The position numbers were made by a program, and so were the translations under genes. DNA of 64,000 bases. Origin: Propionicimonas paludicola. Lineage in GTDB: Bacteria; Actinomycetota; Actinomycetes; Propionibacteriales; Propionibacteriaceae. Below the pieces are notes generated by a model. It was not told the DNA's origin. It ran no database searches and saw only the letters and a list, made by a program, of their open reading frames with translations. Shown here one piece after another: positions 56,511-64,000 of this stretch. Positions within the stretch are counted from its first letter, which is position 1; each line of letters opens with the position of its first letter. The stretch is from NCBI RefSeq assembly GCF_002563675.1, contig NZ_PDJC01000001.1:3038001-3102000 (forward strand), written 5' to 3'.

Positions 56511-57820
56511 GGCGAAACCGGCAGGTAGTAGGCGGTGGCCTTGGCCTTGTTGTCCACTCCGGTTACCCGGTAGACGAGCAGGCCGTTTGGGCTGCCGATC
56601 GCGATCTGGTCGGTGAGCTTGGCCTTGGGCAGGTCGGGCAGCGGGACCATCGAGTTGTCGCTCGGGTCGAGGAGATGCCCGTAGAAGACCATCCTGCTGC
56701 CGACCACCGTCCCGTTGGCTGCGAACAGCCCGGAGGCCTTGAGCCGGTCGGTCTCGTCCTGGGAGAAGTCCATGGCCAGCCCGCTCCCGATGCCGTCCGC
56801 CACCCGATAGGTGTCGAGCATCGACGACCCGTCCTTCTGGAAGACCACCGAGCCGCCGACCGCGGTCATGCGGCCGCTCGCGGTGACGTTCGTAACGGGG
56901 GTCCAGGTCTGCGTCGTGAGGTCGAAGGTGGCGTACTTCGTCTCTCCGCTGAGCGTGTAGGCCGACAGCACCAGCCGATCACCGATGGACACCACCGAGC
57001 GGGCCTGGTTGGGGCTGAAGGGGTTGGTTGGCAGCGCCGTCCAGGTGTTGCTGGCCGGGTCGTAGCGCCGGTCAGTGGCGTCGCCGCCGAGCCTGGTGCC
57101 GAGCCCCACGCCGATCAGCTGATCACCGGCAACCACCAGACCATTGAATCGGGCAGGTGCGGCGATCGAGGCCCAGGAGTTGGTGCTCGGGTCATAGACC
57201 ACGAGCGTGCTCGCCGTGGGGTCGGTGGCGCGGGTGAAGTAGAGCTTGCCCTCGAAGGCCACTCCGGTGGTGCCCTGCAGTGAGACCGGCGGCTCGGCAA
57301 TCGACGTCCAGGAGTCGGTGGACGGGTCGTAGGCGACGCCGTCTCGATAGGACTTGCAGTCGGCGCTTGGGCCGCAGGCACCCGCGCCACCGATGAGGTA
57401 GTACCGCCCGTCCAGCCAACCTGTGGCCGGCTCGATCCTCGTGAGCGGGACCTGACTGGTGAGCTTCCAGGCAGACGCGGTGGAGCCAAGCCCGGGGGTT
57501 GGCAGATGAGGCGCCGGCTGGCCCACTCCGCCGCCGAGTTCGCCCTTGTCCTGCGCAGTCATCGACGCCGCCGCGCTGGGTGCCCCCTCGGCCACGGTGG
57601 CACTCACTCCTCGGCCAGCGAACTGGCTGAAGCCGAAGCCGACTCCGGCCACCACGACGATCGCCGCGGCCGCGCTCAGTACCCGATCCCACCGGAGCTT
57701 GCGCCGGGACGGACGGACGAACTGCGCCGGATCCAGCGGCTCGAACTCCTCAGGCTCGGCGAAGGAGGCCCGGAAGGCTTGCTCTTCGCGGCTGAACTCG
57801 TCTTCGGGCGACTCAGTCAT
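56507..57820 (-). CDS. Membrane-anchored kelch-like protein paired with a sigma factor
   Basis: 437 residues from the ATG ending at 57820, overlapping the sigma gene by eight bases. An acidic N-terminus of about 60 residues (DEFSREEQAFRASFAEPEEFEPLDPAQFVRP) is followed by one membrane segment (VLSAAAAIVVVAGVGFGFSQF) and an external beta-propeller of kelch type (repeats YDPSTDSWTSIAEPP, YDPSTNSWASIAAPA, YDPASNTWTALPTNP). Probably controls the SigE-family factor, but a zinc anti-sigma motif is missing. Confidence 0.75.
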   Translation of the reverse strand: MTESPEDEFSREEQAFRASFAEPEEFEPLDPAQFVRPSRRKLRWDRVLSAAAAIVVVAGVGFGFSQFAGRGVSATVAEGAPSAAASMTAQDKGELGGGVGQPAPHLPTPGLGSTASAWKLTSQVPLTRIEPATGWLDGRYYLIGGAGACGPSADCKSYRDGVAYDPSTDSWTSIAEPPVSLQGTTGVAFEGKLYFTRATDPTASTLVVYDPSTNSWASIAAPARFNGLVVAGDQLIGVGLGTRLGGDATDRRYDPASNTWTALPTNPFSPNQARSVVSIGDRLVLSAYTLSGETKYATFDLTTQTWTPVTNVTASGRMTAVGGSVVFQKDGSSMLDTYRVADGIGSGLAMDFSQDETDRLKASGLFAANGTVVGSRMVFYGHLLDPSDNSMVPLPDLPKAKLTDQIAIGSPNGLLVYRVTGVDNKAKATAYYLPVSP

Positions 57821-58340
57821 CGCGGCCCCCTTCCAGCCGAGCCCGCAGCGCGACCAGCGCCCGATGTACATGCGACCGGGCAGTCGCCTCCGGGCAGCCG
57901 AGAATCGTCCCGATCTCGGCGAAACTGCGATCCTCATAGAAGCGCAGCACTACCGCGGCCCGCTGCTGCGGAGGCAACTCTCGGCACAGCCGGGCCGCCT
58001 GATCGGCGTCGGCCAGCACTGCCGAAGCGTCGGCCACGGTCGGAGCCGCGTGCAGCTCAGCCGGGTCTTCGACGACGTGCAGTCGGCGCACCTTGCGCCA
58101 GGCCGAGACGTGCGCGTTCACGATCGAGCGGCGGACGTAGGCCTCCACCTGCCCGGACGCGGCTACCCGCGTCCACTTCGGGTACAGCCCGGCCAGCGCC
58201 TCCTGGACGACGTCGTGGGCGTCCTCGCGGTTGCCGGTGATCAGCGATGCGAACCGCAACAGCGCGGACGAGCGCAGCGTGACGTACTCCTCGAAGGAGC
58301 CGTAGCCGAGCGTGGCCGCGGCCCGGATCGGCTCAGCCAC
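57813..58340 (-). CDS. SigE-family ECF RNA polymerase sigma factor
   Basis: 175 residues from the third of three GTGs (58340), which has AGGGGG five bases upstream; 58364 is an alternative. Region 2: FEEYVTLRSSALLRFASLITGNREDAHDVVQEALAGLYPKWTRV. Region 4: LPPQQRAAVVLRFYEDRSFAEIGTILGCPEATARSHVHRALVALR. Matches the SigE-like ECF group of actinomycetes. Partner gene downstream encodes the likely regulator. Confidence 0.93.
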   Translation of the reverse strand: MAEPIRAAATLGYGSFEEYVTLRSSALLRFASLITGNREDAHDVVQEALAGLYPKWTRVAASGQVEAYVRRSIVNAHVSAWRKVRRLHVVEDPAELHAAPTVADASAVLADADQAARLCRELPPQQRAAVVLRFYEDRSFAEIGTILGCPEATARSHVHRALVALRARLEGGRDD

Positions 58341-58399
58341 CACCACCCCCTGCAGGATCGTCACAACCAGTACACGCCGCTGGCCCGGCTTTCGTTGCG

Positions 58400-59440
58400 C
58401 TACTCGCCAGGGAACCGGACGCCGCGCTGCGCGCGGAGCTCGTCCAGGGTCTCCATGATCGAGACGGACTCGTCCAGCCCCAGCTGCGGCGACTCGGTGA
58501 AGCCGTCGCTGATCAGCTGGGCGAAATGGGCGGCCTCATAGGCCAGCCCCTGATGCCCGGTGATCGGCGCGGACGGGGCGGTCAGGCTCTGCCCGTCCCC
58601 GAACACCAGCCGGACCGGGCCGGGAGTGTAGAAGTCGCCGTCCAACTCGACCCGGGCCTGATCGCCGGCGATCACCGCTGTGGTCGGGGTCTTGGCCGCG
58701 ATCGTGCAGCTGACCAGGGCCTGCGCATGCGGGTGCTCCTCGTAGCCGGAGAAGATCGCCGAGATCTGGCGATCCACTCCGGCGGAGGTCAGCTCGCCGG
58801 CGGAGTGGATCTTGCTCGGGGTGCCCAGGACGAACGAGGCGAATGAGATCGGGTAGATGCCCAGGTCGAGCAGGCCGCCGCCGGCCAGGGACGGATCGAC
58901 CAGCCGCTGGACGTGGGTGAGCGCCTGTCCGTGATCGGCCACCAGCAGCTCCAGCTCGCCGAGCACCCCGTCCTCCAGCAGCTGGCGGACGATGTCGATC
59001 CGCGGCAGGAACCGGGTCCACATGGCCTCCATGAGACCGACGCCATGGCGGCGGGCGGCGTCCACCACGGTGCGGGCTTCGTGCGCGTTGCGGGTGAACG
59101 CCTTCTCGACCAGGACGTGCTTGCCGGCCTGGATCGCCAGCAGTGACTGGGCGGCGTGCTCACTGTGCGGGCTGGCCACGTAGATGGCGTCCACCTGCGG
59201 ATCGGCGACCAACTCTTCATAGCTGCCGTAGGCGCGGGCGATGCCGTAGCGATCGGCGAAGTCGCGGGCCCGTTCGAGGCTCCGCGAACCCACCGCGACC
59301 AGCTGCTGGCTGGTGTGCGTGCGGACCGCGGTGGCGAATGCACTGGCGATCCAGCCCGGGGCGAGAATGCCCCAGCGCAGGGCCGGCGCGGCGGCCGGGT
59401 CCGGAACTCGGGAGAGCGGCAGAGTCTGTGGGAGAGCCAT
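58400..59440 (-). CDS. Gfo/Idh/MocA-family oxidoreductase
   Basis: 346 residues. Rossmann domain: LRWGILAPGWIASAFATAV, VAVGSRSLERARDFADRYGIARAYGSYEELVADPQVDAIYVASPHSEHAAQSLLAIQAGKHVLVEKAFTRN, with the usual EKAF catalytic lysine motif. The C-terminal alpha/beta domain follows (GLMEAMWTRFLP). NAD(P)-dependent oxidation of a sugar or inositol-type substrate, not identifiable here. Confidence 0.9.
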   Translation of the reverse strand: MALPQTLPLSRVPDPAAAPALRWGILAPGWIASAFATAVRTHTSQQLVAVGSRSLERARDFADRYGIARAYGSYEELVADPQVDAIYVASPHSEHAAQSLLAIQAGKHVLVEKAFTRNAHEARTVVDAARRHGVGLMEAMWTRFLPRIDIVRQLLEDGVLGELELLVADHGQALTHVQRLVDPSLAGGGLLDLGIYPISFASFVLGTPSKIHSAGELTSAGVDRQISAIFSGYEEHPHAQALVSCTIAAKTPTTAVIAGDQARVELDGDFYTPGPVRLVFGDGQSLTAPSAPITGHQGLAYEAAHFAQLISDGFTESPQLGLDESVSIMETLDELRAQRGVRFPGE

Positions 59441-59511
59441 GTCTCAAAGCTATCCGTTGGCGGCCCCGTGTGGCCTAGAGTCGACCCAGGTCGTGGACGA
59501 GCGGAGGGTCG

Positions 59512-60414
59512 ATGGCGACCAGGGTGGTGCAGTGGCGCGAGGCCGTGGACCCGGCCGATCTTCGCGAGTACGACGCCTTCGGGCCGTGGATCTATCCGGT
59601 GCGTTCGGCCGCTGAGCTGCCGCGGCGCTTTCGCCGCTACTGGGCCGACCTGGCCTACGCCGAACTCCTGCTGAAGATTCCGCGGGACCGGGATCGCAGC
59701 CAGATCCAGCCGGGCGACGATCTGTATCACAGCGTGCTGGCCGTCTTCCCGGAGCGACTGCAGGTGCTGCGGGCAGAGGTGCCCGACGCTGGTGAGGTGG
59801 AGCGCCTCGACGTCCGCTTCACCGAGGTGGTTGGTGTGGTCACCACCGCCAACCTGCTCCAAGGGCAGTGGACGCTGCTACTGCGCAACGGACGGCGGCT
59901 GGACGTTCCGCATCCGGCGACCGGCGGGGACGTGATGGAACAGGTGTCCGACCTGATCCGGCCCCGGATCAGTGGCCCGGAGCGCCGGTTGCCGACCACC
60001 GGGCAGTTGCAGCCACGGGATCATCTGTTCGGCGTGCACCTGGCCGCGCTGGCCGACAGGTTCGGCTCCGCGCTGGCCCTGCACGTCGATCCGCGCAAAG
60101 CGCCTTGTCGCGGCGGCTTCGGCTGGCCGAAGGTGAGCACGGGGACGATGATCGTGTTCACCCCCACCGAGCTGGTGATCGTGAATCGCGGCGAGGCCGC
60201 CCGTCCGGTGTTCATGCCGAACTACGAGGTCGGCACCGTCGAACTCCCTTATAGCCGACTGGAGTCGTTCGCGGTGCGTCCGCCCGCGCGCTGGTCGAGC
60301 TTCCACCAGCTGGTGCTGCGCTCGGGAATGCAGGACTACGTCCAGCTCTGCCTGAACCCGCCGGACGCCGTGGCCGCCCAGCTTCGCCTGCTGGAGTTCC
60401 TCGAGGACATCTAG
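59512..60414 (+). CDS. Conserved protein of unknown function
   Basis: 300 residues, no signal peptide or membrane segment. The first half is alpha/beta with many charged residues. The second half (RGGFGWPKVSTGTMIVFTPTELVIVNRGEAARPVFMPNYEVGTVELPYSRLESFAVRPP) reads like a PH-type beta barrel. Not recognised. Divergent from the oxidoreductase gene and convergent with argF. Confidence 0.7.
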   Translation: MATRVVQWREAVDPADLREYDAFGPWIYPVRSAAELPRRFRRYWADLAYAELLLKIPRDRDRSQIQPGDDLYHSVLAVFPERLQVLRAEVPDAGEVERLDVRFTEVVGVVTTANLLQGQWTLLLRNGRRLDVPHPATGGDVMEQVSDLIRPRISGPERRLPTTGQLQPRDHLFGVHLAALADRFGSALALHVDPRKAPCRGGFGWPKVSTGTMIVFTPTELVIVNRGEAARPVFMPNYEVGTVELPYSRLESFAVRPPARWSSFHQLVLRSGMQDYVQLCLNPPDAVAAQLRLLEFLEDI

Positions 60415-60449
60415 CCCTCGAGTTTCCGTTGGCCGAGTCCGTCGACGCC

Positions 60450-61442
60450 TCAGGCCAGGGTCGCGACCAGGATCGCCTTGATCGAGTGCATCCGGTTCTC
60501 GGCCTGGTCGAAGACGATCGACGCCTCGGACTCGAACACCTCGTCGGTGACCTCGAGCTCGGGCAGCCCGAACCGGGAGAACACCTGCTCGCCCACCGAG
60601 GTCTCTCGGTTGTGATAGGCGGGAAGGCAGTGCATGAACTTCACCTCGTCCACCCCGGTGCGCTCCATCAGCGAGGTGTTCACCTGGTAGTCCTTCAGCA
60701 GCAGGATCCGCTCGGTCCACACGCTCTCCGGCTCGCCCATCGACACCCAGATGTCGGTGTGCAGGAAGTCGCAGCCCTTCACGCCGTCCAGGTCCTCGGT
60801 GAGAGTGATCCGGGCGCCGGTCTCGATCGCCAGATCGCGCGCTGCGTCCACCACCTCGGTCGGCGGCAGCAGCTTGGCCGGGGCCACCATCCGCACGTCC
60901 ATGCCGAGCAGGGCGCCGCCGATCAGCAGCGAGCAGCCGACGTTGAATCGGGCGTCGCCGACATAGGCGAAGGCGATGTCGTGATCGTCCTTGCCGGACG
61001 CCTCACGCATGGTGAACATGTCGCACAGGCTTTGGGTGGGGTGCCACTCGTCGGTCAGGCCGTTCCAGACCGGCACCGAGGAGTACTTGGCGATGGTCTC
61101 GACCGTGGACTGCTTGGCGCCGCGGTACTCGATGCCGTCGAACAGCCGGGAGAGCACCCGCGCGGTGTCGGCCGGTGACTCCTTGTGGCCGAGCTGGGAC
61201 GAGTTGCCGTCCATCTGGGTCACGTGCGCGCCTTGCTGATGGGCGGCCACCTCGAAAGCCGAGCGAGTGCGGGTGGAGGTCTTCTCGAAGATCAGCGCCA
61301 GGTTCGCCCCGGTCAGCTGCGGACGCTCGGTGCCGGAGTTTCGCTGGGACTTCAGGTCCGCGGTCAGATCGAGCAGCTGTCGCCACTCGGCCGGGCTGAA
61401 GTCGAGTTCCCGCAGGAAGTGCCGTCCACGCAGATTCGTCAC
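60450..61442 (-). CDS. argF: Ornithine carbamoyltransferase
   Basis: 330 residues from a GTG with AAGG about eight bases upstream. [22 protein letters not shown] binds carbamoyl phosphate, [16 protein letters not shown] and [23 protein letters not shown] are conserved, and [18 protein letters not shown] contains the ornithine-site HCLP loop. The sequence type ([18 protein letters not shown]) is close to the E. coli/ArcB group rather than the usual short actinobacterial ArgF, so a catabolic role with the arginine deiminase pathway is possible. No arc genes adjoin. Confidence 0.95.
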   Translation of the reverse strand: MTNLRGRHFLRELDFSPAEWRQLLDLTADLKSQRNSGTERPQLTGANLALIFEKTSTRTRSAFEVAAHQQGAHVTQMDGNSSQLGHKESPADTARVLSRLFDGIEYRGAKQSTVETIAKYSSVPVWNGLTDEWHPTQSLCDMFTMREASGKDDHDIAFAYVGDARFNVGCSLLIGGALLGMDVRMVAPAKLLPPTEVVDAARDLAIETGARITLTEDLDGVKGCDFLHTDIWVSMGEPESVWTERILLLKDYQVNTSLMERTGVDEVKFMHCLPAYHNRETSVGEQVFSRFGLPELEVTDEVFESEASIVFDQAENRMHSIKAILVATLA

Positions 61443-61580
61443 GATGAGTACCTTTTCGAGGGTCTGAATAGCGCAACTCTGCCAGACTCACGCTCACCGG
61501 ACGTCGCTGATCATTGCGCTGGAGCCAGCTGTTGGTGGAGAGTCTCGCCGCTGCGGCGCCGTCCGTGACAGCATGGGGCC

Positions 61581-61961
61581 ATGCTTGCTCGTCTCCTCGC
61601 CAGCGCGGCCGCCCTCGCCGTAGCCACTTGGTGGCTGCCTGGAATCAGCATTCAGGGCCATCAGGACACCGCAGGTCAGGTGATCACCATGCTCGTGGTG
61701 GCCTTCCTGTTCGGTGTGGTTAATGCCGTCGTGAAGCCGCTGTTCAAGTTCGCTTCTGCCCCGTTGATCCTCCTTTCGCTCGGCATCTTCCTGTTGGTGA
61801 TCAATGCCTGCCTGCTGATGCTGGTCTCCTGGGTTTCCGGGCAGGTGGGCGTCCCCTGGCATGTGGACGACTGGGGGAGCGCTTTCTGGGGCGCCCTGAT
61901 CGTCTCGGTGGTCAGTTTCATCGTCAACGCGTTCTTCAAGCGGGGCGAGGAGCACCGGTGA
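61581..61961 (+). CDS. Phage-holin-4_2-like membrane protein
   Basis: 126 residues with four hydrophobic segments. TWWLPGISIQG, FLFGVVNAVVKPLFKFASAPLILLSLGIFLLVINACLLML match the phage_holin_4_2 (YvlD-like) family, widespread in chromosomes and not usually phage-linked. Overlaps the phosphatase start by four bases. Confidence 0.88.
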   Translation: MLARLLASAAALAVATWWLPGISIQGHQDTAGQVITMLVVAFLFGVVNAVVKPLFKFASAPLILLSLGIFLLVINACLLMLVSWVSGQVGVPWHVDDWGSAFWGALIVSVVSFIVNAFFKRGEEHR

Positions 61962-62440
61962 GTCAACCGGTGATCTGTTTCGTCTGCTGGGGCAATATCT
62001 GCCGCTCACCGATGGCTCAGGTGGTCGCCGAGGCCCGGGCCGCCTACGAGCAGCTGCGCGGCGTGCAGTTCACCAGCGCGGGAGTCAGCTCCGAGGAGCA
62101 GGGCAATCCCATGGACCCGCGGGCAATCGCGGTGCTGCGGGCGAACGGCTACTCGCCGGGGATGCACTCCGCTCACCAGATCACCCCGGACGAGATTCGC
62201 AGCGCGGCGATGCTGATCGGCATGGAGCCGCTGCACCTGTCCCGGATCCGCCAGGTCGTCTCGGATGCGACCAACCTCTATCTGATGTCGGACTTCATCC
62301 CGGCCGCCGAGCCCGGTTCGAGCATCGAAGATCCGTGGTACGGCGACGACTCGGACTTCAAGGTGACCCTTGAGCAGATCCAGTCGGCCATGCCTGAGGT
62401 GATTCGGCGCGCTCGCGAGCTGGCCTCGGGACGGGCGTAG
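61958..62440 (+). CDS. Low-molecular-weight protein-tyrosine phosphatase
   Basis: 160 residues from a GTG (GTGA overlap). P-loop C10-WGNIC-R16-S (VCWGNICRSPMAQ) and the general acid Asp125 in SIEDPWYG. Dephosphorylates phosphotyrosine, or arginine-phosphate in related enzymes. Its tail runs almost to the promoter of the leader peptide for the ligase gene downstream. Confidence 0.94.
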   Translation: MSQPVICFVCWGNICRSPMAQVVAEARAAYEQLRGVQFTSAGVSSEEQGNPMDPRAIAVLRANGYSPGMHSAHQITPDEIRSAAMLIGMEPLHLSRIRQVVSDATNLYLMSDFIPAAEPGSSIEDPWYGDDSDFKVTLEQIQSAMPEVIRRARELASGRA

Positions 62441-62443
62441 CAT
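62438..62443 (+). promoter_or_regulatory. Possible -10 box for a leaderless leader-peptide transcript
   Basis: TAGCAT lies seven bases before the ATG at 62451, the spacing expected when transcription begins at the A of the start codon. It overlaps the stop codon of the phosphatase gene. No clear -35 box. Confidence 0.45.
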
Positions 62444-62450
62444 GGCGTCC

Positions 62451-62522
62451 ATGACCAGCCAGCGATTTTGCTGCCCCCGGCCGGGCGTCGGCCGCGGGGG
62501 CTGCTGCGTGCGCAGGTCCTAG
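62451..62522 (+). CDS. Leader peptide with Phe-Cys-Cys and Cys-Cys codons
   Basis: 23 residues, stop TAG at 62520-62522. It begins MTSQRFCCP and ends GCCVRRS, with four Cys codons as two adjacent pairs and one Phe codon. No ribosome site precedes it, which fits a leaderless start after the -10 box. Short cysteine-rich leader ORFs act as cysteine-sensing attenuators in mycobacteria. It precedes a PheS-like ligase gene, and ribosome position on it would decide pairing of the 62472-62550 segments. Protein itself probably has no other role. Confidence 0.5.
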   Translation: MTSQRFCCPRPGVGRGGCCVRRS

Positions 62523-62550
62523 CGAGTCGTCCTGATCGCCTGGCCGGGGG
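62472..62550 (+). promoter_or_regulatory. Mutually exclusive hairpins in the PheS-like ligase leader
   Basis: GCCCCCGGCC (62472-62481) can pair with the GGCCGCGGGGGC segment just after it (62490-62501, small bulge) or, nine bases, with GGCCGGGGG (62542-62550). The first hairpin lies inside the leader peptide reading frame, so a ribosome stalled on Cys codons could choose between the two. The far segment precedes the ligase ribosome site by about 25 bases. No T-run is seen, so control of translation or of termination by Rho is also possible. Confidence 0.45.
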
Positions 62551-62586
62551 TGTGAACCGCCCGTCCAGACGATCCGAGAGACTCCC

Positions 62587-63702
62587 ATGACTACCTATCT
62601 GACCCCTGACCAACTTGTGCAGGCGTTGACCCTGCGCGATCTGAGCAACCCCGAGAGCGGTCCTCACGCTCTGCAACTCCTGCTGGACGAACTGCTGACC
62701 GCCGTCACCGGACGGCTCGGCTGCAGCCTGCGGCTGGTCCGCAACCCGCCGGTGGTGTCGGTGGGCGACAACTACGACCGGCTCGGCTACCGGCTCGACG
62801 ACGTCACCCGGCAGCAGCGCTACACCCGCTACCTGAGCCCGACCACCATGCTGCGCAGCCACACCAGCGCCGAGCTACCCAAGGCGCTCGAGGCCTACTC
62901 CGGCTGCGGCGACCAGGTGGACGAACTGATTGCCGTGCCCGGCCTGGTCTACCGGCGCGACGTGGTGGACCGGCATCACGTCGGCGAGCCGCACCAGCTG
63001 GACCTGTGGCGGGTCTGGTCGCACCCCGGGGCCGACGACGCCCAGCTCGAGGAACTGATCGAGGTGGTGGTGCAGGCGGTGCTGCCCGGGGTGAGCTGGC
63101 GGACGACGTCGGTCGAGCACCCCTACACCCGAGCCGGCCGGCAGGTGGACGTCCGGCATCAGGGGCAGTGGCTGGAGCTGGCCGAGTGTGGCCTGATTCA
63201 CCCGGACGTGCTGGCCCGCAGCGGGCTGGACCCGTCCGACTGGTCGGGGTTGGCCCTGGGGATGGGCCTGGATCGGGCGCTGATGCTGCGCAAGGGCATT
63301 CCGGACATCCGCTATCTGCGCTCGTCACAGCCGCGAATCAAGGAGCAATTGCTCGACCTGGACCCGTGGCGAGAGGTGTCGCTGCTGCCGCCGATCCGCC
63401 GAGACCTTTCAGTAGTGGTGGACGCCGACCGCTCCGACGAGCTGCTCGGTGACCAGATCCGGCTGGCGCTGCGGGATCGGCTGGACGATATCGAGTCGGT
63501 CGAGGTGCTGGCTCGGACGCCCTATGCCGAACTGCCCACGGCGGCGCGGGAGCGGCTGGGGCTGGCTACCAATCAGGTGAATGCGCTGGTGCGGGTGACG
63601 TTGCGTCCGCTGGGCTGGACGATGACCGACCAGGAGGCCAATGACCTGCGCAACCGGGTGTACCTGGCGATCCACCAGGGGCCCTACCGGGAGTTGGCCT
63701 AG
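62587..63702 (+). CDS. PheS-related ligase of unknown substrate
   Basis: 371 residues. Class II aminoacyl-tRNA-synthetase-like core: motif 2-like TTMLRSHTSAELPKALE and motif 3-like GLALGMGLDRALMLRKGIPDIRYLRSS. The C-terminal 95 residues match the FDX-ACB domain of PheT (LPPIRRDLSVVVDADRSDELLGDQIRLALRDRLDDIESVEVL, LVRVTLRPLGWTMTDQEAND). The PheT subunit and its other domains are absent. A standalone fusion like this is annotated elsewhere in actinobacteria as a PheS-related ligase of unknown role. The leader with Phe and Cys codons suggests a link to cysteine or phenylalanine. Confidence 0.88.
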   Translation: MTTYLTPDQLVQALTLRDLSNPESGPHALQLLLDELLTAVTGRLGCSLRLVRNPPVVSVGDNYDRLGYRLDDVTRQQRYTRYLSPTTMLRSHTSAELPKALEAYSGCGDQVDELIAVPGLVYRRDVVDRHHVGEPHQLDLWRVWSHPGADDAQLEELIEVVVQAVLPGVSWRTTSVEHPYTRAGRQVDVRHQGQWLELAECGLIHPDVLARSGLDPSDWSGLALGMGLDRALMLRKGIPDIRYLRSSQPRIKEQLLDLDPWREVSLLPPIRRDLSVVVDADRSDELLGDQIRLALRDRLDDIESVEVLARTPYAELPTAARERLGLATNQVNALVRVTLRPLGWTMTDQEANDLRNRVYLAIHQGPYRELA

Positions 63703-64000
63703 CGCTGGTCGGCTTTGGGTGCGGCCTGTTCTGCCTTGGACACACCCCGGTCCCGCCGGGTGATCAACACCAGGGCGGTGCCGCCGAGGATGCAGGCCGC
63801 GCTCAGCAGGAGGTGCAGTCGGCGGGTGTCCGAGCATCCGGAGGCCGCCTGCACGCTGGCTTCGAAGAGCTCCTGGACGACGCCGACGGCGATGCCGCAG
63901 AAGGCGCCGTTGACTTCGACCGCGGAGACCAGCAGCCACATGCCGGCACCGCCGAGCACCAAGGCCAGCAGCCCGCCGAGTCGGCGGAGTTCCGAGGAGG
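63699..64000 (-). CDS. Membrane protein, partial (5' end off the window)
   Basis: The frame stays open to the right edge, about 100 residues visible at the C-terminal side. Two hydrophobic segments (GLLALVLGGAGMWLLVSAVEV and LHLLLSAACILGGTALVLIT) separated by a region with cysteines, then a charged tail. Its stop overlaps the ligase stop region on the other strand. A TTG at 63962 is a possible internal start. Family not recognised. Confidence 0.55.
   Translation of the reverse strand, partial: SSELRRLGGLLALVLGGAGMWLLVSAVEVNGAFCGIAVGVVQELFEASVQAASGCSDTRRLHLLLSAACILGGTALVLITRRDRGVSKAEQAAPKADQR

Noticed and set aside
61581-61961. Holin-like gene as a sign of prophage
   Set aside because: This holin-like family is common in bacterial chromosomes, and no phage genes, integrase or attachment sites are present nearby.
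62587-63702. Call as the phenylalanyl-tRNA synthetase alpha subunit pheS
   Set aside because: No pheT partner follows, and the fused FDX-ACB end belongs to PheT, not PheS.

Overview
This is a GC-rich chromosomal window from an actinobacterium. Supporting signs are the rpsF-ssb-rpsR-rplI block, an MprAB-type two-component pair, an actinobacterial Flp/Tad pilus cluster, a DUF3152 protein, a SigE-family sigma factor and frequent GTG starts with ATGA/GTGA overlaps. The Ig-like-repeat exoproteins and general gene content suggest a member of the Propionibacteriales, but that placement is an inference. No phage, insertion sequence, CRISPR array, tRNA or rRNA is visible.

Layout. 1-7.8 kb: five secreted proteins, two M15-like zinc peptidase paralogs on the minus strand (the first cut by the window edge) and three plus-strand proteins; four of the five share the same Ig-like repeat. 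7.8-9.6 kb: ribosomal/SSB operon behind a structured leader, with a zinc-ligand-free S18. 9.7-15.7 kb: acyltransferase, DUF3152 protein lacking its metal motif, AbrB-like regulator coupled to a PEP-synthase-like enzyme, epimerase. 15.8-23 kb: lactate module with two tandem FadR/LldR-type regulators, lactate permease, FAD/Fe-S lactate dehydrogenase and a cysteine hydrolase, plus FadR-type operators and a possible small RNA. 23-25 kb: MprAB-like pair. 25.2-30 kb: TetR-controlled operon of unknown pathway (SDR, TetR, SCP2-like, class III aminotransferase, MFS). 30-39 kb: a repeat-bearing intergenic region, fumarase, TMEM175-like channel, secreted proteins, citrate synthase, YceI with a palindromic promoter, ornithine aminotransferase, UspA.

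39.2-50 kb: complete Tad pilus locus (prepilin peptidase, TadC, TadB, TadA/CpaF, CpaE, CpaB, Flp pilin, VWA protein, TadE, TadG-like VWA protein). It carries five copies of an 18-bp palindrome (GTCRYCC-N4-GGGKGAC) that looks like a dedicated operator. 50-64 kb: lipoprotein amidase, transglutaminase/ATP-grasp pair, two lipoproteins, FolP2-type protein, sigma factor with a kelch-type membrane partner, oxidoreductase, ornithine carbamoyltransferase, holin-like protein, LMW phosphatase, and a PheS-related ligase preceded by a probable leaderless Phe-Cys-Cys leader peptide with switchable hairpins.

Strongest candidates for something new: the Tad operator family, the cysteine-rich leader before the PheS-like ligase, the SDR/SCP2/aminotransferase operon, the operator-terminator-bounded possible sRNA in the lactate module, and the palindromic GGACGGT repeat near gene 3' ends.
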